Counted from the first letter of the stretch, positions 1 to 8,215 are shown. The stretch: DNA of 57,697 nt from Chryseosolibacter histidinae (GCF_018598225.1 NZ_JAHESF010000044.1:1-57697), one strand, 5' to 3'. The notes: generated by a model from the letters alone, not told the origin. Translations and numbers: made by a program.

Positions 1-905
1 TTCCTCATCTTCTCCAACCCCGTCTTCGCCACCTGCAACGGGTCCTGGTTCCAGTATTCGCGGTTGAAAAGCTCGAGAGAAAGGATCTTGGGTCCACGCA
101 TGTTTTTGAGATCGGCGATGATCTGCTTCATCGGGGCGGCGCCGTCACCGGGATAGATGCGGTCTTTGTCTTCCTGTTTTTCGCGGGGAATGGTGTTGGG
201 ATAATCGTTCATGTGGAAGATCTCGATCATGCCACCGTCGATCATTTTTAGTCCGTCAAATCCGGAGTTGCCACGGAAGAGGTGATAAACATCTGCCAGG
301 ATGCGTGCACCCGGGTCGTTGGCCACCGCAGCAGCCATTAGTGCCTGGCCGATATGGAAGAACCGCGATGCACCCCAGAACTCGAGCTGCGGTGTCACGC
401 CGGTTTCGCGGCCCAGGGCAATGAGGTCCTTGAAACGTTCACCTACCTTGAACATATCGAGTTGTGTGGTGGCGCTTACGCCGGCAGAAGGTGCTGCAAT
501 GCGTGGGCAGTCCAACGCAGCCATCATCTCCATTTCTTCGCGCATTTGTTTGAAGCCTGCCTTGCGTTGTTCATCGTCGTCGATCATCCACGGTGCGAAG
601 CCGATGGCGTTCACCATGGGAAGTTTGGAGTCGCGCAGCAGTTTTTTCAGGGCCGTGAGCGACCCTCCGTTATTAAGGTAGGCTTTCAGGTCGGGAACCC
701 AGAGCTCGATGCAGTCGTAGCCGGCGCGCGCAGCGATGTCGATGTATTTTTCAACGCCCAGCTTTTGCCCCATGATGGTGGCGGTGTTCAGTGAAAATTT
801 GAACTTGTTGTCAGTTTTCTTTTTTTCTTTCGCAGAACCTTGAGACCCGAAAAAGACCAGGCCTGCGGTTGCGGATGTGGTTTGTATTGCCTGTCGCCTG
901 TTCAT
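1..905 (-). CDS. Sugar phosphate isomerase/epimerase-like TIM-barrel protein, partial (C-terminus beyond the window)
   Basis: The frame is open from an ATG at 905 to the left edge, so the C-terminus is missing; about 301 residues are visible. The N-terminus MNRRQAIQTTSATAAG has a twin-arginine-like RR followed by a hydrophobic stretch, which suggests Tat export. The mature part reads as an AP-endonuclease-2/xylose-isomerase-like TIM barrel: a CIELW strand early on, a PQLEFWG strand with the usual barrel glutamate, ILADVYHLFRG (Asp and His, likely metal ligands), FHMNDYP and ILSLELFN near the end. Family members isomerise or epimerise sugars or inositols using a divalent metal, and exported members often occur with Gfo/Idh/MocA dehydrogenases in Bacteroidota; two Tat-type proteins of that family lie within 11 kb. 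The substrate cannot be read from the sequence. Confidence 0.85.
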   Translation of the reverse strand, partial: MNRRQAIQTTSATAGLVFFGSQGSAKEKKKTDNKFKFSLNTATIMGQKLGVEKYIDIAARAGYDCIELWVPDLKAYLNNGGSLTALKKLLRDSKLPMVNAIGFAPWMIDDDEQRKAGFKQMREEMEMMAALDCPRIAAPSAGVSATTQLDMFKVGERFKDLIALGRETGVTPQLEFWGASRFFHIGQALMAAAVANDPGARILADVYHLFRGNSGFDGLKMIDGGMIEIFHMNDYPNTIPREKQEDKDRIYPGDGAAPMKQIIADLKNMRGPKILSLELFNREYWNQDPLQVAKTGLEKMR

Positions 906-1099
906 AAATTTCCTTATATGATGGAAATGGAATGGTTCAGAAAGCCGCCGGGAAGCAGCACCCGAAGCCTTAACTCACCAAGGTATGAAATCCTGCGGAG
1001 GTGTTCACCCTTTTTTCTTCTAAGTTTATGATTAGTGACGCGGGGGCCGTTGAGCGCATTAAATGCGACATTTCAGCCTTTTACAATATCATGAACCGA

Positions 1100-1129
1100 T
1101 TGTTTCTTTTTAAAAAAATAGGAACTTTG
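1100..1129 (+). promoter_or_regulatory. Candidate Bacteroidota-type promoter of the histidine kinase gene
   Basis: A TTG at 1100-1102 lies 19 bases before GAACTTTG at 1122-1129, which is one base away from the TAnnTTTG -7 element. Transcription would start near 1137. That would put the GTG at 1132 upstream of the transcript and supports the ATG at 1171 as start. This is a pattern match only. Confidence 0.4.
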
Positions 1130-1170
1130 CCGTGGCTTTATTTCACAGCATTCATTTGAGAACCGCTGAC

Positions 1171-2202
1171 ATGCTTACCATAACCTGTATCGGGGTCGGC
1201 GCCCTGATCATGTTGCTATCAGTTTTGAAAACATCAAAGCTGCGTAAGATGCTTGTCGCGGGCATCAACACCATGCGCTGGAAATGGCTGATGAGATTTA
1301 TGATCGTGTTCCTCATCGGCTACGTGATGGTGATCATACTCATCCTGGCCGGATATCAGGAACCCATCCTGCTCGTGACCGGCCTTGTTTTCCTGCTCGG
1401 CGCATGTTTTGTTTATTCCATCGTACACAGCGCCAAAAGTCATATCACCAGGATCTCCGAATCGAACGAGCTGCTGGCCAGCAAAAACGCAGAGCTGCAA
1501 AAGATCAACCTTGAGCTCGATCAGTTTGCGTACCGTACATCACACGATCTGAAAGCTCCCGTGAATGCGCTGAAGGGCCTGGTGCGTGTGGCGGAGCTGT
1601 CTGAATCGCGCGAGGAGATCGCACATTGCCACGGGCTGATGAAGGAACGAATTTCCAATCTTGAAGACCTGATCCGCGATATTCTTGACCTCTCCAAAAA
1701 TTCCAGAACGGAAGTCAGCCAGGCCATGGCCGATGTGCGTGACATTGTGGAGCAGCTGGTGAACAGTCTTGTGAGCAAGGAAGCACCGGTGAAAGTGCAC
1801 ATCGAAGGACCGCAGAAGCTGGAAGCCTATATCGACACCACACGTTTCAAGATGATCGTTGGCAACCTCCTGTCGAATGCGCTGCAGTATGCCGACCTGT
1901 CAAAGAAAGATCCGTTCATCAGGGTTAAGCTCTGGAGCGAAAGGCAGTTCTTCTATGTGTCTGTTAAGGACAACGGCGTTGGAATAGAATCCGAGTACCT
2001 GGAAAAGATCTTCGCCATGTTCTTTCGGGTTACGGATGATTCCATCGGCTCGGGACTTGGCCTGTACATCGCAAAAGAAGCCACGGAAAAAATGGGCGGC
2101 AACATTGAAGTTGTTTCCAGAAAAAATGAAGGCTCGGAGTTTATCGTTAAGCTTCCGCATACTGCGATGAATGCCACATCGGGCGCATCTCCCCAAGCTT
2201 AG
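1171..2202 (+). CDS. Membrane-bound sensor histidine kinase
   Basis: 343 residues from the ATG at 1171. A longer frame begins with GTG at 1132, but the ATG directly opens the first hydrophobic segment and fits the promoter candidate. Three hydrophobic segments (about 1-20, 38-58 and 60-82) are followed by a short coiled coil (about 85-115). The HisKA dimerisation domain carries the H-box RTSHDLKAP with the phospho-acceptor His125. The HATPase_c domain follows with the N-box NLLSNALQYA, the G1 box DNGVGIE and the G2 box GSGLGLYIAKE. There is no PAS, GAF or periplasmic sensor domain and no receiver domain, so the signal is probably sensed in or near the membrane. No response regulator gene is adjacent, so this is an orphan kinase in the window. 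Confidence 0.93.
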   Translation: MLTITCIGVGALIMLLSVLKTSKLRKMLVAGINTMRWKWLMRFMIVFLIGYVMVIILILAGYQEPILLVTGLVFLLGACFVYSIVHSAKSHITRISESNELLASKNAELQKINLELDQFAYRTSHDLKAPVNALKGLVRVAELSESREEIAHCHGLMKERISNLEDLIRDILDLSKNSRTEVSQAMADVRDIVEQLVNSLVSKEAPVKVHIEGPQKLEAYIDTTRFKMIVGNLLSNALQYADLSKKDPFIRVKLWSERQFFYVSVKDNGVGIESEYLEKIFAMFFRVTDDSIGSGLGLYIAKEATEKMGGNIEVVSRKNEGSEFIVKLPHTAMNATSGASPQA

Positions 2203-2361
2203 CAGCCCGCGCAGCATTGATCCATTGCTTTGCTGTTACACATTCAAAGATCATCATGACTGATAACCGGCCATTTCGGAGGTTGACCGTTATTGCCCAC
2301 TGTTTTTAACCGGGAAATTCAAATTTTGCAGCGTACAGATCAATCTGAAAATAATACACCC

Positions 2362-2823
2362 ATGATGAAATACTGTTTTGTTCTCATAGCAAGTTTCCTG
2401 TGTCTTGTATCCATGGCGCAGCCCGAGAATGCAGCCAGGCGCAGAAATTTCAACAACGACAATTTTGTGGCCATGCGCGAGTTCGATCCCGTGAGCTATT
2501 TTCAGGGCAAACCTGCCAAGGGCACTTCCAAATTCTCTCACGATTACAAGGGTATCATTTATTATTTTGCCAACGAGGCCAATCTCGAGGAGTTTAAAAA
2601 AGCTCCCGGCAAATACGAGCCTGCTTATGGCGGATGGTGTGCCTATACCATTGCGCTCAATGGCGAAAGGGTAAAAGTGCTTCCCACTGCTTACAAGATC
2701 TCCGACGGCAGACTCTACCTCTTCTATAATTTCGGCGCCGACAACAGGCTGATCAAGTGGAACCAGGACGAGAAAAAATTCAAAGCCGCCGCGGATAAGA
2801 ACTGGCAGCGGTACATGCATTGA
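2362..2823 (+). CDS. Secreted YHS-domain protein
   Basis: 153 residues from the ATG at 2362 (a second ATG follows at once); the open frame extends to 2293, but that part has no start that fits a signal peptide. MMKYCFVLIASFLCLVSMAQ is a Sec signal peptide with likely cleavage after MAQ. The mature protein contains a YHS domain, roughly residues 45-110: FDPVSYFQGKPAKG, then IIYYFANEANLEEFKKAPGK and YGGWCAY. The YHS family is associated with metal or haem handling in the envelope; the exact role is unknown. It stands alone, with repeats on its 3' side. Confidence 0.85.
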   Translation: MMKYCFVLIASFLCLVSMAQPENAARRRNFNNDNFVAMREFDPVSYFQGKPAKGTSKFSHDYKGIIYYFANEANLEEFKKAPGKYEPAYGGWCAYTIALNGERVKVLPTAYKISDGRLYLFYNFGADNRLIKWNQDEKKFKAAADKNWQRYMH

Positions 2824-2963
2824 GTTTAAAGTTTTAAAGTTTAAAGTTTGAAGTTTGAAGTTGGAGTCTGGTGTCGGGTATGGTTTTGGATAGCCATCGA
2901 TCAGCACCCGGTCAGGTAATTTACACCGGACTAACTTTAAACTTTAAATTTTAAACTTGTAAC
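2824..2963. repeat. Intergenic AGTTTAA heptad repeats as an inverted pair
   Basis: The left arm (about 2824-2863) is built from degenerate AGTTTAA/AGTTTGA units and starts directly after the stop codon of the YHS gene. The right arm (about 2932-2963) is built from the reverse complement (AACTTTA-like units) and ends 8 bases before the start of the next gene. The roughly 68 bases between them could form the loop of a long AT-rich hairpin. Confidence 0.85.
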
Positions 2964-2970
2964 TTCGGTC

Positions 2971-3231
2971 ATGATCCACGTAACCATCACAGAAACAGAT
3001 TCAACACCGCTGGGAGATATGGCGGAGCTGACCCTGGATAAGTCGTTTGAGCCAGCCATCGGTATGATCCTCATGGACGAAGATAGCCAGACCTGGGAAG
3101 TGACGGGAACCCTTCACGATGTGAAACGCACCACCGGCGACGATCTCACTTCCAAACGCTGGACCTTTCAATGCCGTCCCGTAAACACCGACAAACCGCT
3201 TCATACCGGCGATTACAAACTCATTCACTAA
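2971..3231 (+). CDS. Hypothetical 86-residue protein
   Basis: MIHVTITETDSTPLGDM opens a small protein without signal peptide or membrane segment. It is rich in beta-type residues and acidic positions, with VTGTLHDVKRTT and WTFQCRPV strands, and may be a small all-beta domain. I do not recognise a family. Codon use looks like that of neighbouring genes, and the frame fills the space between two repeat loci, which supports it as a real gene. Confidence 0.6.
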   Translation: MIHVTITETDSTPLGDMAELTLDKSFEPAIGMILMDEDSQTWEVTGTLHDVKRTTGDDLTSKRWTFQCRPVNTDKPLHTGDYKLIH

Positions 3232-3234
3232 TAG

Positions 3235-3360
3235 ATACGAAGTACGAGAATTAGGTACGAAGTACGAGGTACGAGGTACGTAGCGCCCCGATCGTAGCAA
3301 GTGCGCCAGCACAAATCGTACCTCGTCCCTCGTACTTACTACTTACTCCTTACTCCTTAC
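3235..3360. repeat. GTACGAG heptad repeats as an inverted pair, running into the next gene
   Basis: Left arm about 3235-3281 with GTACGAA/GTACGAG units. Right arm about 3316-3360 with TCGTACCTCG followed by ACTTACT and CTCCTTA units. The CTCCTTA heptads at 3346-3352 and 3353-3359 lie inside the convergent minus-strand gene: read on the minus strand they give its last residues Ser-Lys-Glu and the TAA stop. Confidence 0.85.
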
Positions 3361-3847
3361 TTCTATACATCTCCATCACCTCCCTCCATCCCTTCTTCTC
3401 CGCCATAGCAATTATCACCGTGGTCAGTCGCTTCGATTTAGTCTGTGCCGTCTTTGCGCTTTCGATCCAGCCACTGAAATAATGTTGATGCGACTTGGGC
3501 AGTGTCTTGAAAAAATCATAAGCGCCGGGTTCATCTTTCAGGCAGCTGATGAGGTCGGCAGAAAGTTTCAGGGTGCGCTCATCGAGCTCGGCCTGCACCT
3601 GAACGGTATCGCCTGCAGCTTTTCCGGTGCCCTTTCGCATGGAGGCATTGAAGGGCAGCATGAACTTTCCTTCGCCGGTTGGTAGAAGAGCAGTTTTCTG
3701 GATCTTGTGCCGGTCGAGCATTCCTTTGATGCGGAATGATTTCCGGCAGCCGGGATTCAGCTGTTCCGCGTGACGTTTGCTGAACTCGATGTAGCTCCAT
3801 CCTCCGGGTGCATTAAACCGGTGGATCTTCGCAGAAAACTTGATCAT
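3350..3847 (-). CDS. DUF1905 / YdeI (OmpD-associated)-family protein
   Basis: 165 residues, cytoplasmic (no signal peptide or membrane segment). The first part, roughly residues 1-95, is a DUF1905-like beta domain: FNAPGGWSYIEF, FRIKGMLD, TALLPTGEGKFMLPFNASMRK, GDTVQVQAELDER. The second part, about 105-160, is the YdeI/OmdA C-terminal helical domain with the recognisable SHQHYFSGWIESAKTAQTKSKRL. Members are linked to bacteriocin protection or OmpD association in enterobacteria, but their molecular activity is unknown. A second member lies at 24975-25496. The last residues SKE and the stop codon come from two repeat heptads of the flanking array. Confidence 0.85.
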   Translation of the reverse strand: MIKFSAKIHRFNAPGGWSYIEFSKRHAEQLNPGCRKSFRIKGMLDRHKIQKTALLPTGEGKFMLPFNASMRKGTGKAAGDTVQVQAELDERTLKLSADLISCLKDEPGAYDFFKTLPKSHQHYFSGWIESAKTAQTKSKRLTTVIIAMAEKKGWREVMEMYRSKE

Positions 3848-3912
3848 TTGGCGAAAGTAAGATGTGTTTCACAACAGCGCAAGGTGAAACTGATGCAATG
3901 TCAGCGCTGTGG

Positions 3913-4049
3913 TAGTCCATGGTCCATAGTCGATAGTCCATAGCAAGAGGGTGAACTGTCGCGTGTTGTGTATCAATTCAAATTTGTTCGAAGAATACTT
4001 TCAAAAGTCAACACTGCCCGGCCATGGTCCATGGACTATCGACATGGAC
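3913..4049. repeat. GTCCATA heptad repeats as an inverted pair
   Basis: Left arm about 3913-3943 with units such as TAGTCCA, TGGTCCA and TAGTCGA. Right arm about 4021-4049 contains TGGTCCATGGACTATCGA. The right arm abuts the TAA stop codon (4050-4052) of the minus-strand oxidoreductase. The roughly 77 bases between the arms hold no gene. Confidence 0.8.
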
Positions 4050-5336
4050 TTAAAGTAAATCCCATTTTTTTCGATACTCCCTTCCTAAAAATTCATTCGC
4101 CTCCCTATCACCCCTGAATTTTTCCTTTTTGGTATTCCATTCCAGCTTGCGTCCACCGAGCCGCCATGAGATCAAGGCAAGGTGCATGGGCAAGGTCATG
4201 TCGCGCACGTAGGCCAGGTTCGATTCAGGCTGCCTGCGCGATTTCACAGCGTTCACAAAATTCTGCTGATGGCCCGGAGAGCGTTCCAGTGTCTGAGGCA
4301 CGGAAGAAATATCCTGAACGGTTTCTCCGTTGATGGTGATGGCGCGTGTCTGGTAATCGCAGATGAGTGTTCCTTTGTCGCCTTCAAAGTATGCGCCGAT
4401 GTTGCGCTCGGCTGCGCCAGGCACGTTGGGAGGAAGGGTGGTCCAGTATAATTTCAGGTTTTCAAATTCAAAGTCGGCATCCACCCATTTCGGCGCACTG
4501 GCAACACCATCGGTTTTTTCGCCACGGGCTACCACACTTCTTAAACCTTTCGGCTGAACCGCCCACCACACAACGTCTGCGATATGGCACCAGAAGTCGG
4601 CAAACACGCCGCCGGAGTAGTCGAGAAAGTACCGGTAATTCAGGTGACATTTTTCGGGGAAGTAGTCCGAGTAGGGGGCAGGACCGAGCCACATATCCCA
4701 GTTCAGCGTGGAAGGCGGAGTTTGCGCTTTGGGAAATCCGAGGCCTGGAGAGAAACCGTTCTTCCATAACCGCACGGTGTGTACTTTGCCGATGGCGCCC
4801 GACTGGATGATCTCCACAACGCGGTGATAGTTGTCTCCGGCGTGGATCTGTGTTCCCAGCTGGAAGATCCTGTTATGTTTGCCGAGCTGTTTCAGCATTT
4901 TCTGTCCTTCCTTCACGTCGTATGACAAAGGTTTCTCGCCATACACGTCTTTGCCCGCCTGGAATGCCAGCATGGCGATCTGTGCGTGCCAGTGGTCAGG
5001 CGTTGCAATGGTCACGGCGTCGATGTCCTGGCGGTCGAGCACATGCCTGAAGTCTTCATAACCTTTGGCCTGGCTGTCGGGCTTCAATGTTCTTAAGGTC
5101 TGCAGTGTTTTGTTCAGGTGGTCCTGGTCCACATCGCAGAGCGCCACGATCTCCACATCGGGCAATCCGGCAAACCATTTCATGTGCTGGTTGCCCATGC
5201 CGCCCAGTCCGATGTGCGCTACCCGCAACGTGTCACTGGGTGCAGCCTTCAGTATCATGGATGGCAGAACAGACAGGCCCACGGCGCCGATAGTGCCGAG
5301 CCTGATAAAATCGCGTCTGGAGATGTGTGAGCTCAT
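4050..5336 (-). CDS. Tat-exported Gfo/Idh/MocA family oxidoreductase
   Basis: 428 residues from the ATG at 5336. The frame extends 18 codons upstream, but the shorter start puts the Tat motif SRRDFIRLG at the N-terminus, followed by a hydrophobic stretch ending near LKAAP. The Rossmann domain begins LRVAHIGLGGMGNQH, the NAD(P)-binding glycine pattern. VTIATPDHWHAQIA and DVYGEKPLSYDV hold the family's EKP lysine motif. The C-terminal alpha/beta domain contains the subgroup sequence WDMWLGPAPY and GGVFADFWCHIADVVWW with a conserved His. Members oxidise sugar or polyol hydroxyls with a tightly bound nicotinamide cofactor; Tat export fits folding with cofactor before secretion. The substrate is unknown. 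It is related to the protein at 10142-11479. Confidence 0.92.
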   Translation of the reverse strand: MSSHISRRDFIRLGTIGAVGLSVLPSMILKAAPSDTLRVAHIGLGGMGNQHMKWFAGLPDVEIVALCDVDQDHLNKTLQTLRTLKPDSQAKGYEDFRHVLDRQDIDAVTIATPDHWHAQIAMLAFQAGKDVYGEKPLSYDVKEGQKMLKQLGKHNRIFQLGTQIHAGDNYHRVVEIIQSGAIGKVHTVRLWKNGFSPGLGFPKAQTPPSTLNWDMWLGPAPYSDYFPEKCHLNYRYFLDYSGGVFADFWCHIADVVWWAVQPKGLRSVVARGEKTDGVASAPKWVDADFEFENLKLYWTTLPPNVPGAAERNIGAYFEGDKGTLICDYQTRAITINGETVQDISSVPQTLERSPGHQQNFVNAVKSRRQPESNLAYVRDMTLPMHLALISWRLGGRKLEWNTKKEKFRGDREANEFLGREYRKKWDLL

Positions 5337-5407
5337 ATTGAAGTGTAAGGATTGATCGTACCCTAAACTAATAAAATGTTTTGATCCCACCGTCTGTAAA
5401 ATGGTGG

Positions 5408-5520
5408 TCGGTGACCGGTATCCGGTAATCGGTAACCGGTATTTGGTAACCGGTTTAAGTCGTCTGCACTGTCCATGAATTACTGACTACCGATCACTGA
5501 TCACTGATCACCGATTACTA
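5408..5520. repeat. GGTAACC / GATTACC heptad repeats as an inverted pair
   Basis: Left arm 5408-5455 with units GTGACCG, GTATCCG, GTAATCG, GTAACCG and GTATTTG. Right arm about 5480-5520 with GACTACC, GATCACT, GATCACC and GATTACT. They lie in the 372-base gene-free gap upstream of the GH20 gene. Confidence 0.85.
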
Positions 5521-5566
5521 TTTAAGGTGTGTGTAATGTGTGTGTATTCTATGCTGATAGTCTCAC

Positions 5567-5682
5567 TAATCCTGTTAATCCTGTTAATCCTTTAATCCTG
5601 TTAATCTTTTAATCCTGGTTTAATCCTGGTTTAATCCTGTCAATCCTGTAAATCTTTTAATCCTGGTTTAATCCTGTTAATA
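5567..5682. repeat. AATCCTG tandem array upstream of the GH20 gene
   Basis: About twelve degenerate copies of AATCCTGTT, AATCCTTT and AATCCTGGTTT, with unit length varying from 8 to 11 bases. The array ends 26 bases before the GH20 start codon and overlaps a promoter-like sequence. There is no complementary arm at this locus. Confidence 0.9.
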
Positions 5683-5685
5683 TTG
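5655..5685 (+). promoter_or_regulatory. Candidate promoter of the GH20 gene inside the repeat array
   Basis: TTTT at 5655-5658 and TAATATTG at 5678-5685 are separated by 19 bases. This resembles TTTG-N19-TAnnTTTG with one mismatch in each box. Transcription would begin near 5692, 17 bases before the start codon. The repeat units themselves generate both boxes, so the match may be accidental. Confidence 0.35.
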
Positions 5686-5708
5686 GGTATTCAACCTTTA
5701 CTGTAATC

Positions 5709-7349
5709 ATGCAACAGAACATCACCAGAACTTTTTATTCTCTTATGCTCGTGTCGGCATTGGCCGGCCTCACATCCTGTGGTTCAAAGTCTGCTTCACC
5801 TGAAGCCAAAGCGGCCTTTGAAAATGTTATACCCATGCCTGTTTCAGCAACAACATCGGGCAGCGCATTTTTTATCACAGATGAAACTGTGATCATTGCA
5901 GACTCTTCGCAGGAAGTAAGGGCCGCCGGTGAATATCTCGCGGCGCTTCTCAGACCCGCTACGGGCTTCGAGCTTCCTGTGGGCGGCGAAAACACAGCGG
6001 CAGCGATCCGCCTTTCGATCTCCGGCAGCGATGCACAACTGGGCGCGGAAGGATATGAGCTCACGGTGGGTGAGGACGAGGTTAAGATCGTAGCCAACCA
6101 GCCTGCAGGATTGTTCAATGGCATCCAGACCTTGCGGCAGCTGCTGCCTGAAAAGATCGAAAAGCGTGAAAAGCAACAGGGGCCGTGGGAGATCGCCGGC
6201 GGCACCATTCGTGATTATCCGGAATATGCGTGGCGTGGAACGATGCTGGACGTAGCAAGGCATTTTTTCAGCGTTGAGGATGTGAAACGATACATCGACC
6301 TGGCGAGCTATTATAAGATGAATGTGCTTCACCTGCACCTGAGCGACGATCAGGGATGGCGCATCGAGATCAAGTCATGGCCCAACCTCACGAAGGTGGG
6401 CGGAAGCACAGAAGTAGGTGGAGGTGAAGGAGGTTATTACACACAGGCACAGTATTCAGACATCGTTGCTTACGCACAAAGCCGTTATATGACGGTGATC
6501 CCTGAGATCGATATGCCGGGTCACATCAACGCCGCCCTGGCTTCTTATGCAGAGCTGAACCCGGGCTTGCCTATCAAACGCGAGGCCGGAGGACCCGTCA
6601 ATCCCGCGCAGGCGGAGTCACAAGAGCTGAATGCCAAGCCGGTGCCTGGTCAGCTTTACACAGGCATTCAGGTAGGCTTTAGCACGCTGAGCGCCAAGAA
6701 AGAGATCACTTTCAAATTTGTGGATGACGTGCTGCGGGAGCTGGCGGCCATCACACCCGGCCCTTACCTGCACATTGGTGGCGATGAAGCTGCTGTCACC
6801 AAGAAAGAAGATTACATCGTGTTCATCAACCGGTTCAGGGAGATGGTGCGCGCCCATGGCAAGAAGATGATCGGGTGGGAAGAGATCGCGCAAGGAGATA
6901 TCGATTCTGCTGTTGTGGTGCAATACTGGAACTCGCAGAAGTACGCCAGGATGGCTGCCGAAAAAGGTGCGAAGCTGCTCTTTTCTCCCGCCAAGAAAGT
7001 TTACCTCGATATGCAGTACGATTCCACCACCAAGCTCGGTTTGCATTGGGCCGCTTATATCGAAGCCGACTCTTCTTACATCTGGGATCCTGCCACGTAT
7101 GTTGAAGGCATTTCGAAAGAACAGATCGTAGGGGTAGAGGCACCGTTGTGGACGGAGACCATTGCCAATATGAACGATCTCGAGTACATGGTATTCCCCA
7201 GGCTTCCGGGTGTTGCCGAGATCGGATGGTCTGCCTCGCGCAGCCGCAGCTGGACTGAATACAAGGCCCGTGTCGGCAGGCAGGCCAGGCGTTGGAAGGA
7301 AATGGAGATCGATTACTATCCTTCACCGCTGATCCAATGGGTTGAGTAG
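5709..7349 (+). CDS. Beta-N-acetylhexosaminidase, GH20, lipoprotein
   Basis: 546 residues. The N-terminus is a lipoprotein signal with the lipobox LTSC (Cys24). An N-terminal GH20b-type domain (about 40-165) precedes the catalytic TIM barrel, which opens with YPEYAWRGTMLDVARHFF and continues with LHLHLSDDQGWRIEI. The catalytic pair is Asp359-Glu360 in HIGGDEA: the Glu is the acid/base and the Asp positions the substrate's N-acetyl group. WNSQKYAR and EAPLWTE are typical later barrel motifs. The enzyme releases terminal N-acetylglucosamine or N-acetylgalactosamine residues from chitin fragments, glycans or peptidoglycan debris, probably at the outer membrane or in the periplasm. The length is usual for the family. 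It is a single gene with repeats upstream. Confidence 0.95.
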   Translation: MQQNITRTFYSLMLVSALAGLTSCGSKSASPEAKAAFENVIPMPVSATTSGSAFFITDETVIIADSSQEVRAAGEYLAALLRPATGFELPVGGENTAAAIRLSISGSDAQLGAEGYELTVGEDEVKIVANQPAGLFNGIQTLRQLLPEKIEKREKQQGPWEIAGGTIRDYPEYAWRGTMLDVARHFFSVEDVKRYIDLASYYKMNVLHLHLSDDQGWRIEIKSWPNLTKVGGSTEVGGGEGGYYTQAQYSDIVAYAQSRYMTVIPEIDMPGHINAALASYAELNPGLPIKREAGGPVNPAQAESQELNAKPVPGQLYTGIQVGFSTLSAKKEITFKFVDDVLRELAAITPGPYLHIGGDEAAVTKKEDYIVFINRFREMVRAHGKKMIGWEEIAQGDIDSAVVVQYWNSQKYARMAAEKGAKLLFSPAKKVYLDMQYDSTTKLGLHWAAYIEADSSYIWDPATYVEGISKEQIVGVEAPLWTETIANMNDLEYMVFPRLPGVAEIGWSASRSRSWTEYKARVGRQARRWKEMEIDYYPSPLIQWVE

Positions 7350-7478
7350 ATCGGCACGCGCTGTTACTGTACGATCTTTTAGAATAGGCACACGAGACGT
7401 CACTACGGGCTGCGCTGGAGCAGGTCGGAAGTGACGTTTCCCATTCATGCCTTAAGCCCCTTGTAATACCTGAGAACC

Positions 7479-7584
7479 CCCGGATCTCGCCTGAACCCCA
7501 GGCTTTGGAGCATCGAATGATGGACCGAAAGGGTCTAAAAAGCCCCTTTGGAGCCTGAAAACCCGTCTTTTACAGCCGCTCAGG
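7479..7584. ncRNA. Candidate structured RNA with three nested stems
   Basis: CCTGAG (7479-7484) is complementary to CTCAGG (7579-7584). Inside it CAGGCT (7499-7504) is complementary to AGCCTG (7552-7557). Inside that, TGGACC (7521-7526) and GGTCTA (7532-7537) form a six-pair stem closing the loop GAAAG. The arms are nested without conflict and sit in a GC-rich island with no reading frame. An alternative small hairpin GCCTG-AACCC-CAGGC (7489-7503 region) competes with the second stem. The strand cannot be decided from the stems alone. No known RNA family was recognised. Confidence 0.35.
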
Positions 7585-7664
7585 GGGGTATAGAATGATT
7601 TCCGTCGAAAATGCCTGCTATGAAAATAAAAGAATGTTAACTTTATAGGTACAAACTAATTACG

Positions 7665-7693
7665 TTGAGTGATTGGCCTTTCCTGTAACTTTT
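7665..7693 (+). promoter_or_regulatory. Candidate promoter of the cold-shock-domain gene
   Basis: TTG at 7665-7667 and TAACTTTT at 7686-7693 are 18 bases apart, close to the Bacteroidota TTTG / TAnnTTTG pattern. Transcription would begin near 7700 and give a leader of about 60 bases that ends in an A-rich stretch before the ATG at 7760. Confidence 0.4.
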
Positions 7694-7759
7694 AGCCGGG
7701 AGGCTTTTAAATATATACATACACATAACCCAAAAAGAAGCATTTAAGGAAAGTATTTT

Positions 7760-8215
7760 ATGGCGAAATCAAGAGATACCTTCAATAAGCAGGAGGTTGA
7801 AAAGAACAAAGAGAAGAAGCGGAAGGAAAAAGAGCAGAGAAGGGAAGAAAGACGGGCCAACGCAAAATCAGGTGCCAGCCTCGAGGACATGATGGCCTAC
7901 GTTGATGAGAACGGTAACATTACCTCCACACCTCCGGATCCTACCAAAAAGAAGGTTATCCGTGAAGAAGACATTGTCATCGGTGTTCCCCGCCAGGAGC
8001 ATGGCGCAAAGGCGGATCATGTCAGAAAAGGAAGGGTCACCTTCTTCAACGACTCAAAAGGCTATGGGTTTATCAAGGACCAGGATACACAGGAAAGTAT
8101 TTTCGTTCACGTGAATGCCGTAGGCGGACCGATCAAGGAGGGAGACAAAGTATCTTTTGAAGTTGAGATGGGGCCAAAAGGTCCTAACGCCGTAAGGGTT
8201 AAAGTAGGAGGATAA
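7760..8215 (+). CDS. Cold-shock-domain protein with a highly charged N-terminal extension
   Basis: 151 residues. Residues 1-35 are almost entirely Lys, Arg, Glu and Gln, predicting a helical or coiled-coil, nucleic-acid-binding tail. A middle linker contains DENGNITSTPPDPTKKK. The C-terminal part, from about 86, is a complete cold-shock domain: RKGRVTFFNDSKGYGFIKD with the RNP1-type KGYGFI, then ESIFVHVNAV with the RNP2-type IFVHV. Such proteins bind single-stranded RNA or DNA and melt structure. Classical CspA proteins are about 70 residues, so this is a two-part form; related extended forms occur in Bacteroidota. A stem-loop terminator follows. Confidence 0.9.
   Translation: MAKSRDTFNKQEVEKNKEKKRKEKEQRREERRANAKSGASLEDMMAYVDENGNITSTPPDPTKKKVIREEDIVIGVPRQEHGAKADHVRKGRVTFFNDSKGYGFIKDQDTQESIFVHVNAVGGPIKEGDKVSFEVEMGPKGPNAVRVKVGG

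Larger units (their letters stand above)
7350..7759. other. 410-base gene-free region between GH20 and the cold-shock protein gene
   Basis: No convincing frame is present. The first part (7380-7445) contains ACGTCACT and, 29 bases later, AGTGACGT, a possible loose hairpin after the GH20 gene. The middle (7479-7584) contains nested complementary segments (separate entry). The last part (7620-7759) is AT-rich and holds a promoter-like pair and the leader of the next gene. Confidence 0.6.

Noticed and set aside
1132-1170. GTG start for the histidine kinase.
   Set aside because: The likely promoter boxes put the transcript start at about 1137, and the ATG at 1171 opens the first hydrophobic helix.
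2824-2963. CRISPR array as an explanation for the regular repeats.
   Set aside because: Units are 7-9 bases without unique spacers, the arms are inverted, and no cas genes are present.
5567-5682. Insertion sequence ends.
   Set aside because: No transposase frame, no target duplication and variable unit length.
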